Assembly (NCBI GenBank): GCA_947168335.1
Contig: CAMVLM010000011.1
Coordinates: forward strand, 1-47,295
DNA: 47,295 bases
DNA from: an uncultured Butyrivibrio sp.
GTDB lineage: Bacteria; Bacillota; Clostridia; Lachnospirales; Lachnospiraceae
Direction: 5' to 3'
Shown: piece after piece, positions 1 to 8,499 of the stretch
Numbering within the stretch: position 1 is the first letter of the stretch
Layout of the letters: each line of letters opens with the position of its first letter
Program-made: the position numbers and the translations under genes
Notes under the pieces: generated by a model
Database searches by the model: none
Seen by the model: only the letters and a program-made list of their open reading frames with translations
Told to the model about the DNA's origin: nothing

Positions 1-1158
1 AAATGTAACGTGTGCCCTTGCTCTTGTCTTTTTTCCTGAACTGATAAATGTATATTTTGCATCGGCGGTGCGCAGATTATCCCGATAAAAACATCCATCC
101 TGCAGCACCTCGCCATACTCAAGAACCACCTCTTTATCAAGTGGAAGATCGACATCAAACTCAGCCCAGCCTGTAATCTCCTGTCCGAAATCAAGAACAA
201 GCTCTTCTTTTTTGGTAACTATCAGTTTCTCAGGTATCAGAACCTCATGCTTTCGCACAGGTACTCCTGTCATTGGCGCAAGGATTCCCTTGGGAGCCTC
301 TGCAGTTTTTACCCCGGAAATATCCCTTTCAGAAGGCTTCTCCAGAGTTCCCATCTTTCTGTCATCAAATATCTCACCATCATAGATTCCGGACAAAACT
401 ACCGGTGCTTTGAGGCATTTCCACGTATCATCAGTTGAAACAACTTTCGCAGAATCCTTCGTCGTAAGGATCAGATCTGCAATAAGCTTAAACTCATCGC
501 CATAGTATTCTCTCATCTGTCCGTGAGCAAGATATCCAAAACGTCCTTTGTACCAGCCATTTCCCAGCATGACATCTATTGTGTTTTCTCCTGCCTTAAG
601 GTATTTCTCCACAGCATAGGTCTGGTACTGTATCCAATATCTGTAGTCTGTACAGTAAGGAGTAAGGTAATCCTCTCCAACTTTCTCGCCGTTTATATAT
701 ACTTCATAAAGACCAAGTCCGCAGATATAAAGCCTTGCCTTTTTCATGTCGGATATCTCTTCATCCGTAAGGGAGAAGCTTTTTCTCATAACCGGATGTA
801 TTTCACGGGAAAACAGCGGACTTATCCACTTTCCCTGAAACTCTCCGGGATGACCCCCTTCAAAGGTCTGTATATCACTTTCTGCGCTGTCTCCGTTTTC
901 ACATTCGGCACTGATTTTCCAATAGTAAGTAACCCCCGGCTTCAATTCCAGTGTCGGAGTATATGCTCCTGCGAAAATTCCGCTTCCCCTCTCCTTGTGG
1001 ATAACGTTGTGAAACTCTGCATCATCGGACAGTAAAAACTCTGCATCTGCCACATTTTCGTCAGCAGTTCCATCATATTTCCAGGAAAAGGTAATTGAAT
1101 CAAGATCAATTCCTATGGGACATATCTGATAATTACACCTTGTATCTGTTATTTTCAT
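1..1158 (-). CDS. alpha-L-rhamnosidase, GH78 family, N-terminal part
   Basis: The frame is open from ATG at 1158 to the window edge, giving 386 codons with no stop, so the catalytic domain lies outside. Residues 1-28 match the opening of GH78 proteins (PIGID followed by FSWKY, the fibronectin-like domain). Residues of about 140-215 contain the typical rhamnosidase N-domain signatures ARLYICGLGLYEVYINGEKV, LTPYCTDYRYW and LGNGWYKGRFGY. GH78 enzymes release terminal alpha-L-rhamnose. No signal peptide is visible, so cytoplasmic action on imported oligosaccharides is likely. A GGAGG site precedes the start, 54 bases after the MGH1-like gene, so it is probably the last visible gene of the transporter operon. 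The family call is firm. The substrate is not known. Confidence 0.88.
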   Translation of the reverse strand, partial: MKITDTRCNYQICPIGIDLDSITFSWKYDGTADENVADAEFLLSDDAEFHNVIHKERGSGIFAGAYTPTLELKPGVTYYWKISAECENGDSAESDIQTFEGGHPGEFQGKWISPLFSREIHPVMRKSFSLTDEEISDMKKARLYICGLGLYEVYINGEKVGEDYLTPYCTDYRYWIQYQTYAVEKYLKAGENTIDVMLGNGWYKGRFGYLAHGQMREYYGDEFKLIADLILTTKDSAKVVSTDDTWKCLKAPVVLSGIYDGEIFDDRKMGTLEKPSERDISGVKTAEAPKGILAPMTGVPVRKHEVLIPEKLIVTKKEELVLDFGQEITGWAEFDVDLPLDKEVVLEYGEVLQDGCFYRDNLRTADAKYTFISSGKKTRARAHVTF

Positions 1159-1212
1159 ACTTATCCTCCAGATCAGCCTCCGTAATATACCGGAAACCAG
1201 ATTCTCATCTCC

Positions 1213-2478
1213 TCACACTTTCCGCCCTGCCGCAGCAAGTTCATCTACCATATTGATAGCCAGAATATTCCAGTTTATAAAGCCTCCGTTCATCACAGGT
1301 TTTCCTGTAAACGGATCGTAATATTCGTGCATACATCCCGTTTCCCAGATATCCTCGCACAAAAGATTTACACTCTTTTTGCACATATCCTCTGCCTCTT
1401 CCAGATAGCCGTAATTCAGCATACCTTTAAAGACGCAGTAATTTGCAACAAGCCATATGGGCCCAAGCCAGTTTGAAGGATTATTGGTTGCTTCCAGATT
1501 GAACATCTTCTCGTTTTTCCCAAGAGTACATATTCCGTAATCACTTGTGAAAGCATCCTCATCATGGTAATGTGCCTTAAGCTTTTCTGCCTCTTCACCG
1601 GTTGCAAAGCCTGCAAGAAGGGGCAAAAATCCTGACCATGTGGCAATCCTTATGGGAATACTCTTCCAGAAAACACCAAGTCCCTTGTGAAACCAGTCAT
1701 ATTTTCTGGTGCATACATCCACATCAACCGAATAGAAAAAACCATCCCTTTTGTCAAAGCACTCCTCATGAACTGCCTTTTCCAGCTTCTCTTTTTTATC
1801 AAGATAGTATCTCTCTTTTTCCGGTTTATCTGCAGCCTTGAAGATTCTCGCCGCAGCTTCCAGTTCACTGACCATGAAGCTGTTCAGAAATATATTTGCT
1901 GTCGAGGACTTGGGTCTTCCAAAGGAAGCCGGATCGTTATCCATACCGATCATGATGTCGTCCCGCCATACGAACAGCCCGCAGTTCTCATTGAAGTAAT
2001 TTTTGAAATAGCATTCAAAATATTTTTCTATATTTGGGAGCTTATCAGACACCCAAGAATAATCGCCGATCTCCCTGCTGATAATATCTATCTGCTGGCA
2101 CAAAAAGGGTTTATGCAGATTCATGAGATACCCGTTTTTATGCTGGATATTCAGATAAGGTTCATCCCATTCTCCATTCTCTATCATCATTGGGATGTAG
2201 CCGTCCTCCAGCTGCCAGTCAAAGAAATTGAGAACATTTCCCTTTGCATGTTCCACGATTTTTTCTGAAAGTTCTCCGCCCCGTAATACTTTTCTCAATG
2301 GAAGAAGTGCATAGGTACACCAGTATGTATCCCAGTCCCACACATTTCCGTCATATACAGATCCGGGATCAGTAAAGGGATATTTTATAAATCCCACCGG
2401 CTTCTTCATTACGGAATCTATATTTTTCTCAAGAAATTCCAAAAGAATCCTTTTTTCATTTTCCAACATCTGACTCAC
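1213..2478 (-). CDS. MGH1/GH63-like glycoside hydrolase
   Basis: A 421-residue (alpha/alpha)6-barrel type glycosidase. Visible motifs are WDWDTYW (about residue 48), NNPSNWLGPIW (about 325-340), and MHEYYDPFTGKP near the C-terminus, where Glu385 is in the position expected for the catalytic base. These resemble mannosylglycerate hydrolase and GH63/GH37 alpha-glycosidases. There is no signal peptide, so it is probably cytoplasmic. The start is GTG directly after the permease stop (TAAGTG), with an AAGGG site 4-5 bases upstream. An ATG three codons later is the alternative. It sits between the permeases and the rhamnosidase, so it probably acts on the same imported glycan. An alpha-mannosidase or alpha-glucosidase activity is inference. 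Confidence 0.7.
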   Translation of the reverse strand: MSQMLENEKRILLEFLEKNIDSVMKKPVGFIKYPFTDPGSVYDGNVWDWDTYWCTYALLPLRKVLRGGELSEKIVEHAKGNVLNFFDWQLEDGYIPMMIENGEWDEPYLNIQHKNGYLMNLHKPFLCQQIDIISREIGDYSWVSDKLPNIEKYFECYFKNYFNENCGLFVWRDDIMIGMDNDPASFGRPKSSTANIFLNSFMVSELEAAARIFKAADKPEKERYYLDKKEKLEKAVHEECFDKRDGFFYSVDVDVCTRKYDWFHKGLGVFWKSIPIRIATWSGFLPLLAGFATGEEAEKLKAHYHDEDAFTSDYGICTLGKNEKMFNLEATNNPSNWLGPIWLVANYCVFKGMLNYGYLEEAEDMCKKSVNLLCEDIWETGCMHEYYDPFTGKPVMNGGFINWNILAINMVDELAAAGRKV

Positions 2479-3321
2479 TTATCCCTTCACCGCACCTGCT
2501 GTCATGCCTTCGATAATGGTCTTATTCAAGACTGTATAAAGAATAAGCATAGGCAGAATACTCATTGAAACAGATGCAAAAATTGCTCCCCAGTTCTTTG
2601 AACCAAACTCATCAGAGAAATACATAAGACCTGTCTGAACTGTCTTAAGACTGGTGTTTGATACAAAGGTCATTGAAAACAGAAGGTCGTTCCATTTGAA
2701 GAAGAACTGCAGTACAAGGACAGTAACGATGGCATTTTTCATAAGCGGTAAAACCACGTAGTACATCAGCTTGTAAATTCCGCAGCCATCAATAACCGCT
2801 GCTTCCATGATCTCATCCGGAAATGATCTCAGATAGCCGGTAACAAGATAAATGGAAAGTGACAGTCCGAATGCAACATAGGAAATGATCAGAGACCAGC
2901 CTGTGTTGTACAATCCAGCCTTGTTATAAATCTGGAAAAGGGGAATAAGTGCTGTGGCAACTGGTACCATTATTCCAAGCTGGAAATAATCCGCAACAGC
3001 CTTCTTAAACTTCCACTGCATCTTGGTTACCGCAAATCCCACAGTAACCGAGAAAAATACAATAAATATCAGAGAAACCATTGTATAGACAAGTGAATTT
3101 CTGAAGAACGTGGACATATGTCCTCTTGTCCATGCGTCTATGTAGTTTTGAAAATATAAACCATGCGGCAGTGCAAATGCAGGAAATGCTGACCACTCAT
3201 ACTGTTCCTTAAGTGAAGCTGTTATCATCCAGAAGATAGGATAAATGTCCACCAGGCATATGATCAGTATTACGACCTTTATCAGGATACCGCTAATGTT
3301 TTGCTTTACTTTATCTGTCAT
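2479..3321 (-). CDS. sugar ABC transporter permease, MalG-like (CUT1)
   Basis: A 280-residue inner-membrane permease with about six membrane segments. It carries the conserved cytoplasmic EAA loop EAAVIDGCGIYKLMYYVVLP at about residues 178-197, which docks on the ATPase. The N-terminal segment ILIKVVILIICLVDIYPIFW and the C-terminal MPUFF-like end (TIIEGMTAGAVKG) are typical of MalG/UgpE proteins. It would pair with the permease at 3342-4229 and the binding protein at 4341-5804. No ATPase gene for this system is seen here, as is usual for CUT1 systems of Firmicutes that share an MsmK-type ATPase. The start is ATG preceded by a GGGGTG site. Confidence 0.93.
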   Translation of the reverse strand: MTDKVKQNISGILIKVVILIICLVDIYPIFWMITASLKEQYEWSAFPAFALPHGLYFQNYIDAWTRGHMSTFFRNSLVYTMVSLIFIVFFSVTVGFAVTKMQWKFKKAVADYFQLGIMVPVATALIPLFQIYNKAGLYNTGWSLIISYVAFGLSLSIYLVTGYLRSFPDEIMEAAVIDGCGIYKLMYYVVLPLMKNAIVTVLVLQFFFKWNDLLFSMTFVSNTSLKTVQTGLMYFSDEFGSKNWGAIFASVSMSILPMLILYTVLNKTIIEGMTAGAVKG

Positions 3322-3341
3322 TGCTCACACCCCATAAAACC

Positions 3342-4229
3342 TTAGTAATAACTCTCTTTTTTGTCGAAGAGATTGATAATCCTTGAACCTGTTATGCAAA
3401 GAAGGAATATGAATATTGCTATTACGGAACCATATCCGACCTTGTTGTAAGTAAAGGCAACGGAATACATGTACATAGAAAGTGATCTTGTCGCATTTCC
3501 GGGGCCGCCGTTTGTAAGAGCAAGTGCTGATTCAAAGAGCTTAACCGTACCTGAGAAGCTGAATACCATACAGGTAATTATCATCGGACGAAGCAGCGGC
3601 GCAAGAATATGTCTGAACAGATTGAAACCGTTACAACCGTCTATTCTGCCTGCTTCTATAACATCATCCGGAATATCAAGAAGTGCTCCGTAAAGGATGA
3701 TGGAATGGAAGCCTATTCCTGTCCATATGTCCATTACTTCCAGTGAGCCCAAAGCTGTTGATGCCTGTCCGATCCAGGGCTGAACCAGTGCGTTCAGACC
3801 TACTGCGCTTAAGATTGAATTGAGAAGTCCGTAATTGGGCTGAATCTCATATATCTTTGCAAAAAGCTGACCAACGGCAACCGTAGGTAAAACAACAGGG
3901 AAGAACACGATGGTTCTGACTACATTTTTGAATCTCTTAAGCCAGAAGCGGAACATAAGTGCCATGAGGAGGCCACCGCCGACCTGACCTATCATTACAA
4001 TTCCAATATATTTCAAATTCACAATCAGAGAATTGCGAAAGTTTTTGTCGGATAGAAGTTGTATATAGTTTTTTACTCCGGAAAACTCCCACTTAAGTCC
4101 GGGTGATCCGGAAAAGAATGAATAATAGAATGACCATAGAACCGGCAGAACAACTATGATGGAATACAATATCAGTGCCGGTACCACGAATAATGAGATT
4201 GCTCCCTTATTTCCGAGTACTTTTTTCAT
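3342..4229 (-). CDS. sugar ABC transporter permease, MalF/UgpA-like (CUT1)
   Basis: An approximately 295-residue membrane permease. It has an N-terminal membrane segment (ISLFVVPALILYSIIVVLPV), a further five or so hydrophobic segments, and the EAA loop EAGRIDGCNGFNLFRHILAP about 100 residues from the end. I place the start at ATG 4229, because an AAGGA site lies about 10 bases upstream of it. The in-frame GTG at 4250 has no ribosome site and would add only KRKKSV. Twenty bases separate it from the second permease, so the two are co-translated partners. A strong hairpin (4256-4285) lies just upstream of its ribosome site. Confidence 0.93.
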   Translation of the reverse strand: MKKVLGNKGAISLFVVPALILYSIIVVLPVLWSFYYSFFSGSPGLKWEFSGVKNYIQLLSDKNFRNSLIVNLKYIGIVMIGQVGGGLLMALMFRFWLKRFKNVVRTIVFFPVVLPTVAVGQLFAKIYEIQPNYGLLNSILSAVGLNALVQPWIGQASTALGSLEVMDIWTGIGFHSIILYGALLDIPDDVIEAGRIDGCNGFNLFRHILAPLLRPMIITCMVFSFSGTVKLFESALALTNGGPGNATRSLSMYMYSVAFTYNKVGYGSVIAIFIFLLCITGSRIINLFDKKESYY

Positions 4230-4255
4230 AACTGACTTTTTCCTTTTCACAATTT

Positions 4256-4285
4256 GAGCGGGCGATATTCAGACACCGCCCGCTC
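4256..4285 (-). repeat. strong hairpin between binding protein and permease genes
   Basis: A perfect 9-base G+C-rich stem, GAGCGGGCG (4256-4264) with CGCCCGCTC (4277-4285), and a 12-base loop. No T-tract follows on the minus strand. It therefore looks like an mRNA-stabilising or processing element rather than a terminator. It would favour high expression of the upstream binding protein over the permeases. Confidence 0.6.
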
Positions 4286-4340
4286 ATATATACTTTTAAA
4301 GTAACTATTTGATTCCTTTTCTCAGGAAACTTAATTCAGA

Positions 4341-5804
4341 TCAATTCAAAGCTGACATATCTGCAGCATCCTGGATTGACTGCATATAGTTTTCAGGTGT
4401 CATCTCACCTGACAGAAGCATCTGTACGTTACTCTGAGCAGCATCTGAAACCTCAGAATTCATTGTTGCTTCATACCATGTGAATGCACTCTGTGCTTTT
4501 CCGATCTCATCAAGTACAAGCTTTGTATATGCTGACATCTCTGAAGCCTGTGCCGAATATGTGTAACCCTTGATTGAACCCTGAGTTGTCATTGCTTCGT
4601 CACCGATGTGCTCTACGAAGTACTTGATGAACCACTTTGTAGCTTCATCTTCTTTTGCCTTGCTCAGGCAGAGGATGTTACCACAGTTCATTGAATAAGA
4701 ATCAATTGCGGATACTGACTCATCTACTGTAGGAATGTTGAAGAATCCGATTCCGTCTTCACCTGCTGCATTAGCTGATGTGTCATTAAGGTTTGATGCA
4801 AACCATGATCCATTGTAGAAGATAGCTGCTTTCCCTGTCATAAGCATGGAACCTGCAGTGTTCATATCTACTGTGTTAACGCCTTCTCCGAAGTAACCCT
4901 TGTCTGCCCATTCCTGAACCTTTGCTGCAGCTGCTACATAACCTTCGTCTGTATAAGATGCATTGCCGTCTGCTGCATTCTTAAGAGCGTCAGCGCCAAG
5001 TGTTCTTACTGTATATGCGTTGATAAGACGGGTTGCACCCCACTTATCTGCTGCACCGCATGCAAGAGGCTGGATGCCTGCATCATGAAGCTTTGCGAGA
5101 TCCTCTTCAAACTCATCCCATGTTACGGGAGCTGAAGTGATTCCTGCCTGCTCAAACAATGCCTTGTTGTACCAGAAGCCCTCTACGTTAAGTCCAAGAG
5201 GAAGATCATAGATTGTATCTGTTCCTGAAAGTGTCTCCAGAAGAGAAGTTGCTGAAGGTGTAACAAAATCAGTTGAACCGATCTCATTAAGCATTGCACC
5301 TATATCAACAATCTGATCAGCCTCGATAAGATCTACGATAGGCTTTCCTGATTCATAAACGAACATATCCGGAAGGTCGTTTGATGCAACCAGAGTTGCA
5401 ACCTTCTGTCTAAGGTCATCTGATGAAACAAGCTCATATTCATATGTGAAATTGGGATTAACTTCCTGATATGCCTTGCAGATGTTGTTGATAAGCACAC
5501 CGTTGTCATTGTCCTCTGCCCAGATTGAAAGGATATGGAAATCCTTCTCGAGCTGCGGATCCTCGCCTGAGAAATCGCCTGTTGCAGCTGTTGTTTCAGT
5601 TGCCTCAGTTGTTTCTTCTTTAGCTTCTTCAGTTTTTTCCTCAGATGCAGCTTCTGTACTCTCAGCTGTTGCCTCCTCTGATTTCTCAGCGGGAGCTTCT
5701 GATGCTGTGTCATTATTGCTCTCTGTGGATGTGCCGCCACAACCGGAAAGAACTCCGAGAACCATGGTAGTACTCAATAGAACTGACAAAACCTTCTTTT
5801 TCAT
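4341..5804 (-). CDS. extracellular sugar-binding lipoprotein (family 1) of ABC transporter
   Basis: About 487 residues. A lipoprotein signal peptide ends in LSGC with Cys22 as the lipidation site. An acidic linker rich in Glu, Thr, Ala and Ser follows (about residues 25-75), then a periplasmic-binding-protein fold starting at DFHILSIWAEDND. The pattern is that of CUT1 family 1 solute-binding proteins such as MalE and UgpB. The start is ATG 5804 because GGAGGG lies 5 bases upstream. The in-frame ATG at 5816 is actually part of that ribosome site. It is the first gene of the unit 5804 to 1 and has its own promoter. The bound sugar cannot be read from the sequence. Confidence 0.92.
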   Translation of the reverse strand: MKKKVLSVLLSTTMVLGVLSGCGGTSTESNNDTASEAPAEKSEEATAESTEAASEEKTEEAKEETTEATETTAATGDFSGEDPQLEKDFHILSIWAEDNDNGVLINNICKAYQEVNPNFTYEYELVSSDDLRQKVATLVASNDLPDMFVYESGKPIVDLIEADQIVDIGAMLNEIGSTDFVTPSATSLLETLSGTDTIYDLPLGLNVEGFWYNKALFEQAGITSAPVTWDEFEEDLAKLHDAGIQPLACGAADKWGATRLINAYTVRTLGADALKNAADGNASYTDEGYVAAAAKVQEWADKGYFGEGVNTVDMNTAGSMLMTGKAAIFYNGSWFASNLNDTSANAAGEDGIGFFNIPTVDESVSAIDSYSMNCGNILCLSKAKEDEATKWFIKYFVEHIGDEAMTTQGSIKGYTYSAQASEMSAYTKLVLDEIGKAQSAFTWYEATMNSEVSDAAQSNVQMLLSGEMTPENYMQSIQDAADMSALN

Positions 5805-5878
5805 AAAACCCTCCATAAAAAATATTTAAAGTTTTTTGGTTCGCTACACCCTCGAACCGGTTACACTATGTAAGATAC

Positions 5879-5906
5879 ACTATAAGCGTTTTATGAAATA
5901 GGTGAA
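5879..5906 (-). promoter_or_regulatory. promoter of the CUT1 transporter operon with LacI/CcpA-like box
   Basis: Read on the minus strand, a -35 TTCACC (5901-5906) and -10 TATAGT (5879-5884) are 16 bases apart. Between them is TATAAGCGTTTTAT on the plus strand (5881-5894), which has the AANCGNTT core of LacI/CcpA operators but differs from cre consensus at three positions. TACACTAT is repeated directly at 5862-5869 and 5876-5883. A stem GGTTCG/CGAACC (5838-5843, 5853-5858) would lie in the leader. The promoter is plausible and the operator is a candidate only. Confidence 0.45.
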
Positions 5907-5931
5907 TTTTTATATATCATGTCGGTTTTTT

Positions 5932-6684
5932 TTAGATTTTTTTATTTTCTTCTTTATATTCCCTGGGGGATTTACCGGTGTACTTTTTGAAGATTTCACT
6001 GAAGTAATGGACGTCAGCAACACCTACCATTCCTGCAACAACGGCAACTTTATTGCCTTCTTCCAGGAGCTTTGCAGCCTTCTCCATTCTAATGCCTGTA
6101 AGATATTTGATATATGTTTTCCCCACCGTTTCTTTAAAAAGCACACTTAAATAAGCAGGATTCATCCCAACAAGTTCTGAAAGCTCGGTAAGACCAATAT
6201 CCTTGTTATAATTTTTGTCGATGTAAGAAATGATCTCATCTATTGCTTTATGACCACTGTCAGGCTTCTTCTCCTCCTCTTCAAAAGGCTCCTCTATATC
6301 AGGCTGCTCCTTTGATAATCTTTTTTCTATTCTTTTAAGTGCATCAGAAAGCTTGTCTATTGTAACCGGCTTGGTTATATAATCAACCACTCCCAGCTGG
6401 ATTGCTTTTCGTGCGTACTCGAATTCCTGATAGCCGCTGATGACAATATATGCTGTGTTGAGACCAATATCCCTGCTCTGCTCAATAAGAGAAAGCCCGT
6501 CCACGTACGGAATTCTGATGTCGGTAATGACTATGTCCGGGTTCACGTTTCTGATAACGCGAAGCGCCTGCATACCGTCGTGAGCTGAACCCACAACCTC
6601 AACATCTGCGCCAATCCTTTTAAGAATCGCCTTTATTCCCTCAATAACCATGACCTCATCATCTACAATAACCAGTTTTTTCAT
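5932..6684 (-). CDS. response regulator, YesN-type (receiver + AraC HTH)
   Basis: A 250-residue protein with two domains. The receiver (1-120) has the acidic pair at Asp8-Asp9, the phospho-acceptor Asp55 in DIVITDIRIPY and Lys105 in YITKPV. The C-terminal part (about 150-250) is an AraC/XylS double helix-turn-helix (LTELSELVGMNPAYLSVLFK, then HYFSEIFKKYTGKSPREYK). Between them lies an acidic linker. It is encoded 12 bases after the kinase gene and is its evident partner. Regulators of this class usually activate neighbouring sugar-transport and glycosidase genes, here most likely the operon starting at 5804. The start is ATG after GGGAG. Confidence 0.94.
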   Translation of the reverse strand: MKKLVIVDDEVMVIEGIKAILKRIGADVEVVGSAHDGMQALRVIRNVNPDIVITDIRIPYVDGLSLIEQSRDIGLNTAYIVISGYQEFEYARKAIQLGVVDYITKPVTIDKLSDALKRIEKRLSKEQPDIEEPFEEEEKKPDSGHKAIDEIISYIDKNYNKDIGLTELSELVGMNPAYLSVLFKETVGKTYIKYLTGIRMEKAAKLLEEGNKVAVVAGMVGVADVHYFSEIFKKYTGKSPREYKEENKKI

Positions 6685-6696
6685 ATATACTCCCGA

Positions 6697-8496
6697 CTAG
6701 CCGTTTTGTTTGGCGTAGTTTTCTTCCATCATCTGCTGCGTCGTAATGCGCGGAATCCTTATGGTTACTCTTGTTCCATGCCCTGTGTTTTCAAATACAG
6801 GCACATATTCCTCCCCGTAAAAGAGTTTTATCCTCTCCTTGATATTGCGAACTCCATAACCATTTTCAAGGGCATCCATATCCTCTATTCCAACGCCGTC
6901 ATCCTCAACTACAAATGTCATATCCTTCTCTTCAAGAATACCCTTAACGGAAACTTCTCCTTTTTCGGCTCTTGGCTCAAGTCCATGAAATACTGCATTT
7001 TCCACAAGTGGCTGCAGGATAAAGGTAAGCATTCTCTCCCTAAGCATGTCTGCACCAATATCAATATCAAGAGAGTATTTGTCACCAAATCTGTAGCTCT
7101 GAATCTTCATATATGCCTGGATTCTCTGAACCTCATCCTGGACCATGATCAGCTTGTTTCCTTTATTCAGAGTGAGTCTGAAATTCTCAGAAAGTGCCTG
7201 GACAAACTCAGCAATCTCATCCTCATTTTTAATGATAGCCATCATATAAAGCGTATCCAGAGTGTTATAGAGATAGTGAGGATTTATCTGCGACTGCATA
7301 AGTAAAAGTTCCGCTTCTCTTTCTTTTAAATCCATCTGTGTCAGCTTGTTTTCCAGCTCAAGATTGTTATTTACCACATCCTTGAATTTCTGACCTATGC
7401 GTCCTGTTTCTGTATCATCGAATTCTGTATCAACGTGATAATTTCCCTCTCCCAGGCTCTGGATATTTTCCTCAAGAAGGTAAAGCGGCCTTGTGATATA
7501 ACCTGATATCATATAAGAAACCGGCAGTGATAATCCCACAAGGATTATTCCGATAAGCAGGGCAACCATTGCAATATAGTTACTCTGCTTTGCAAGCTCC
7601 TGCTTACTGATCACATTTATAATGTCCCAGTTACTTAAGTTGTTATGCCTTCCGCTGAAAAGATACTCTTCATTCTCTTTTCCGGAATAATAACCTTTAG
7701 TTACCTGTTCAAACTGCTGCTCCGATATATACTTGGTGGCATAAACCGGAACATACTTGTTTTCATTTACAGGATCCCTTGCAACTATCATTTCATAATC
7801 GGTGCCGTATCCCTCATCCTTGCCTCCAAAGGCACCGGACAGCGCATTCTCTTTTCTGATGTTCATAACAAGGAAGCCTACATGAGTATATCCGACAGGT
7901 TCAATGATCTCCTTGATCAGAGAAAAGGTTTCATCCTCATCATCAAATATTACATTCTGAGGATAAAAAATCTCTTTACCTTTTTCTGCAGCTGCTTCCT
8001 CTATCCAGGGCTTTTTCAGAATTTCATCCTCGTAGTAATAATGAACCACTTTCCTCTGATTATCGTCATTCTGGGAGGCAAAGGAGATATTTCCCGCATT
8101 GTTCACCACAAGAATATCTCGTATCTCATTGTTCGATGAGATTATGTCAATGAGGTACTTCTGAATAATCTTGTTCTGTGATGCCGCAAATGTCTTACTT
8201 CCCGCGTTTTCTTTTGTCAGTGTGGAAATAAAAGAGTTTTCCGTGAGCAGCGATCTTGCCTGCTCCACATCAGACCTCAGGCTCAATTTAATGATCTCAC
8301 TGGCAACACCAAGTGAATTTTCATGAGCCTTATAATACTGGTCTTCAATTGTTTTCCGGGATATTCCGTAAACAACTATTCCAAGTATCAAAGACAAAAA
8401 CAAAGACAACCAAACAAGCGCCAAAAAGATTTGGCGCTGAATGGATAGTCTGAAAAAACCTAATTTTTTTAGAATAAAGCTAACTAATTTTCCCAT
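6697..8496 (-). CDS. sensor histidine kinase, YesM-type
   Basis: A 599-residue membrane kinase. It has a membrane segment at about residues 20-45, an extracellular sensor of some 250 residues, a second segment at about 300-328 (ALLIGIILVGLSLPVSYMIS), a HAMP region, the His_kinase motif QINPHYLYNTLD with His near 407, and an HATPase domain (N box LVENAVFHG, G boxes VEDDGVGI and GYGVRNI). It probably senses an extracellular glycan or the loaded binding protein and phosphorylates the regulator at 5932-6684. The ATG is only 3 bases after the beta-mannosidase stop and has no recognisable ribosome site, so translation is probably coupled. A perfect hairpin lies within codons of about 20-27. Confidence 0.93.
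   Translation of the reverse strand: MGKLVSFILKKLGFFRLSIQRQIFLALVWLSLFLSLILGIVVYGISRKTIEDQYYKAHENSLGVASEIIKLSLRSDVEQARSLLTENSFISTLTKENAGSKTFAASQNKIIQKYLIDIISSNNEIRDILVVNNAGNISFASQNDDNQRKVVHYYYEDEILKKPWIEEAAAEKGKEIFYPQNVIFDDEDETFSLIKEIIEPVGYTHVGFLVMNIRKENALSGAFGGKDEGYGTDYEMIVARDPVNENKYVPVYATKYISEQQFEQVTKGYYSGKENEEYLFSGRHNNLSNWDIINVISKQELAKQSNYIAMVALLIGIILVGLSLPVSYMISGYITRPLYLLEENIQSLGEGNYHVDTEFDDTETGRIGQKFKDVVNNNLELENKLTQMDLKEREAELLLMQSQINPHYLYNTLDTLYMMAIIKNEDEIAEFVQALSENFRLTLNKGNKLIMVQDEVQRIQAYMKIQSYRFGDKYSLDIDIGADMLRERMLTFILQPLVENAVFHGLEPRAEKGEVSVKGILEEKDMTFVVEDDGVGIEDMDALENGYGVRNIKERIKLFYGEEYVPVFENTGHGTRVTIRIPRITTQQMMEENYAKQNG
8417..8438 (-). repeat. perfect hairpin inside the kinase coding region
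   Basis: AGCGCCAAA (8417-8425) and TTTGGCGCT (8430-8438) form a 9-base perfect stem with a 4-base loop, about 60-80 bases into the kinase gene. No T-run follows. It may be chance coding sequence, or it may affect early elongation or RNA processing between the glycosidase and regulator genes. Confidence 0.4.
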
Positions 8497-8499
8497 GAA

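Noticed and set aside
523-1035. Open frame of 170 codons on the plus strand
   Set aside because: It is antisense to the GH78 gene, whose protein has clear family motifs. The plus-strand product has no recognisable domain and no good ribosome site.
1687-2268. Open frame of 193 codons on the plus strand
   Set aside because: Shadow of the MGH1-like gene in another frame. Composition is atypical and no ribosome site or domain is seen.
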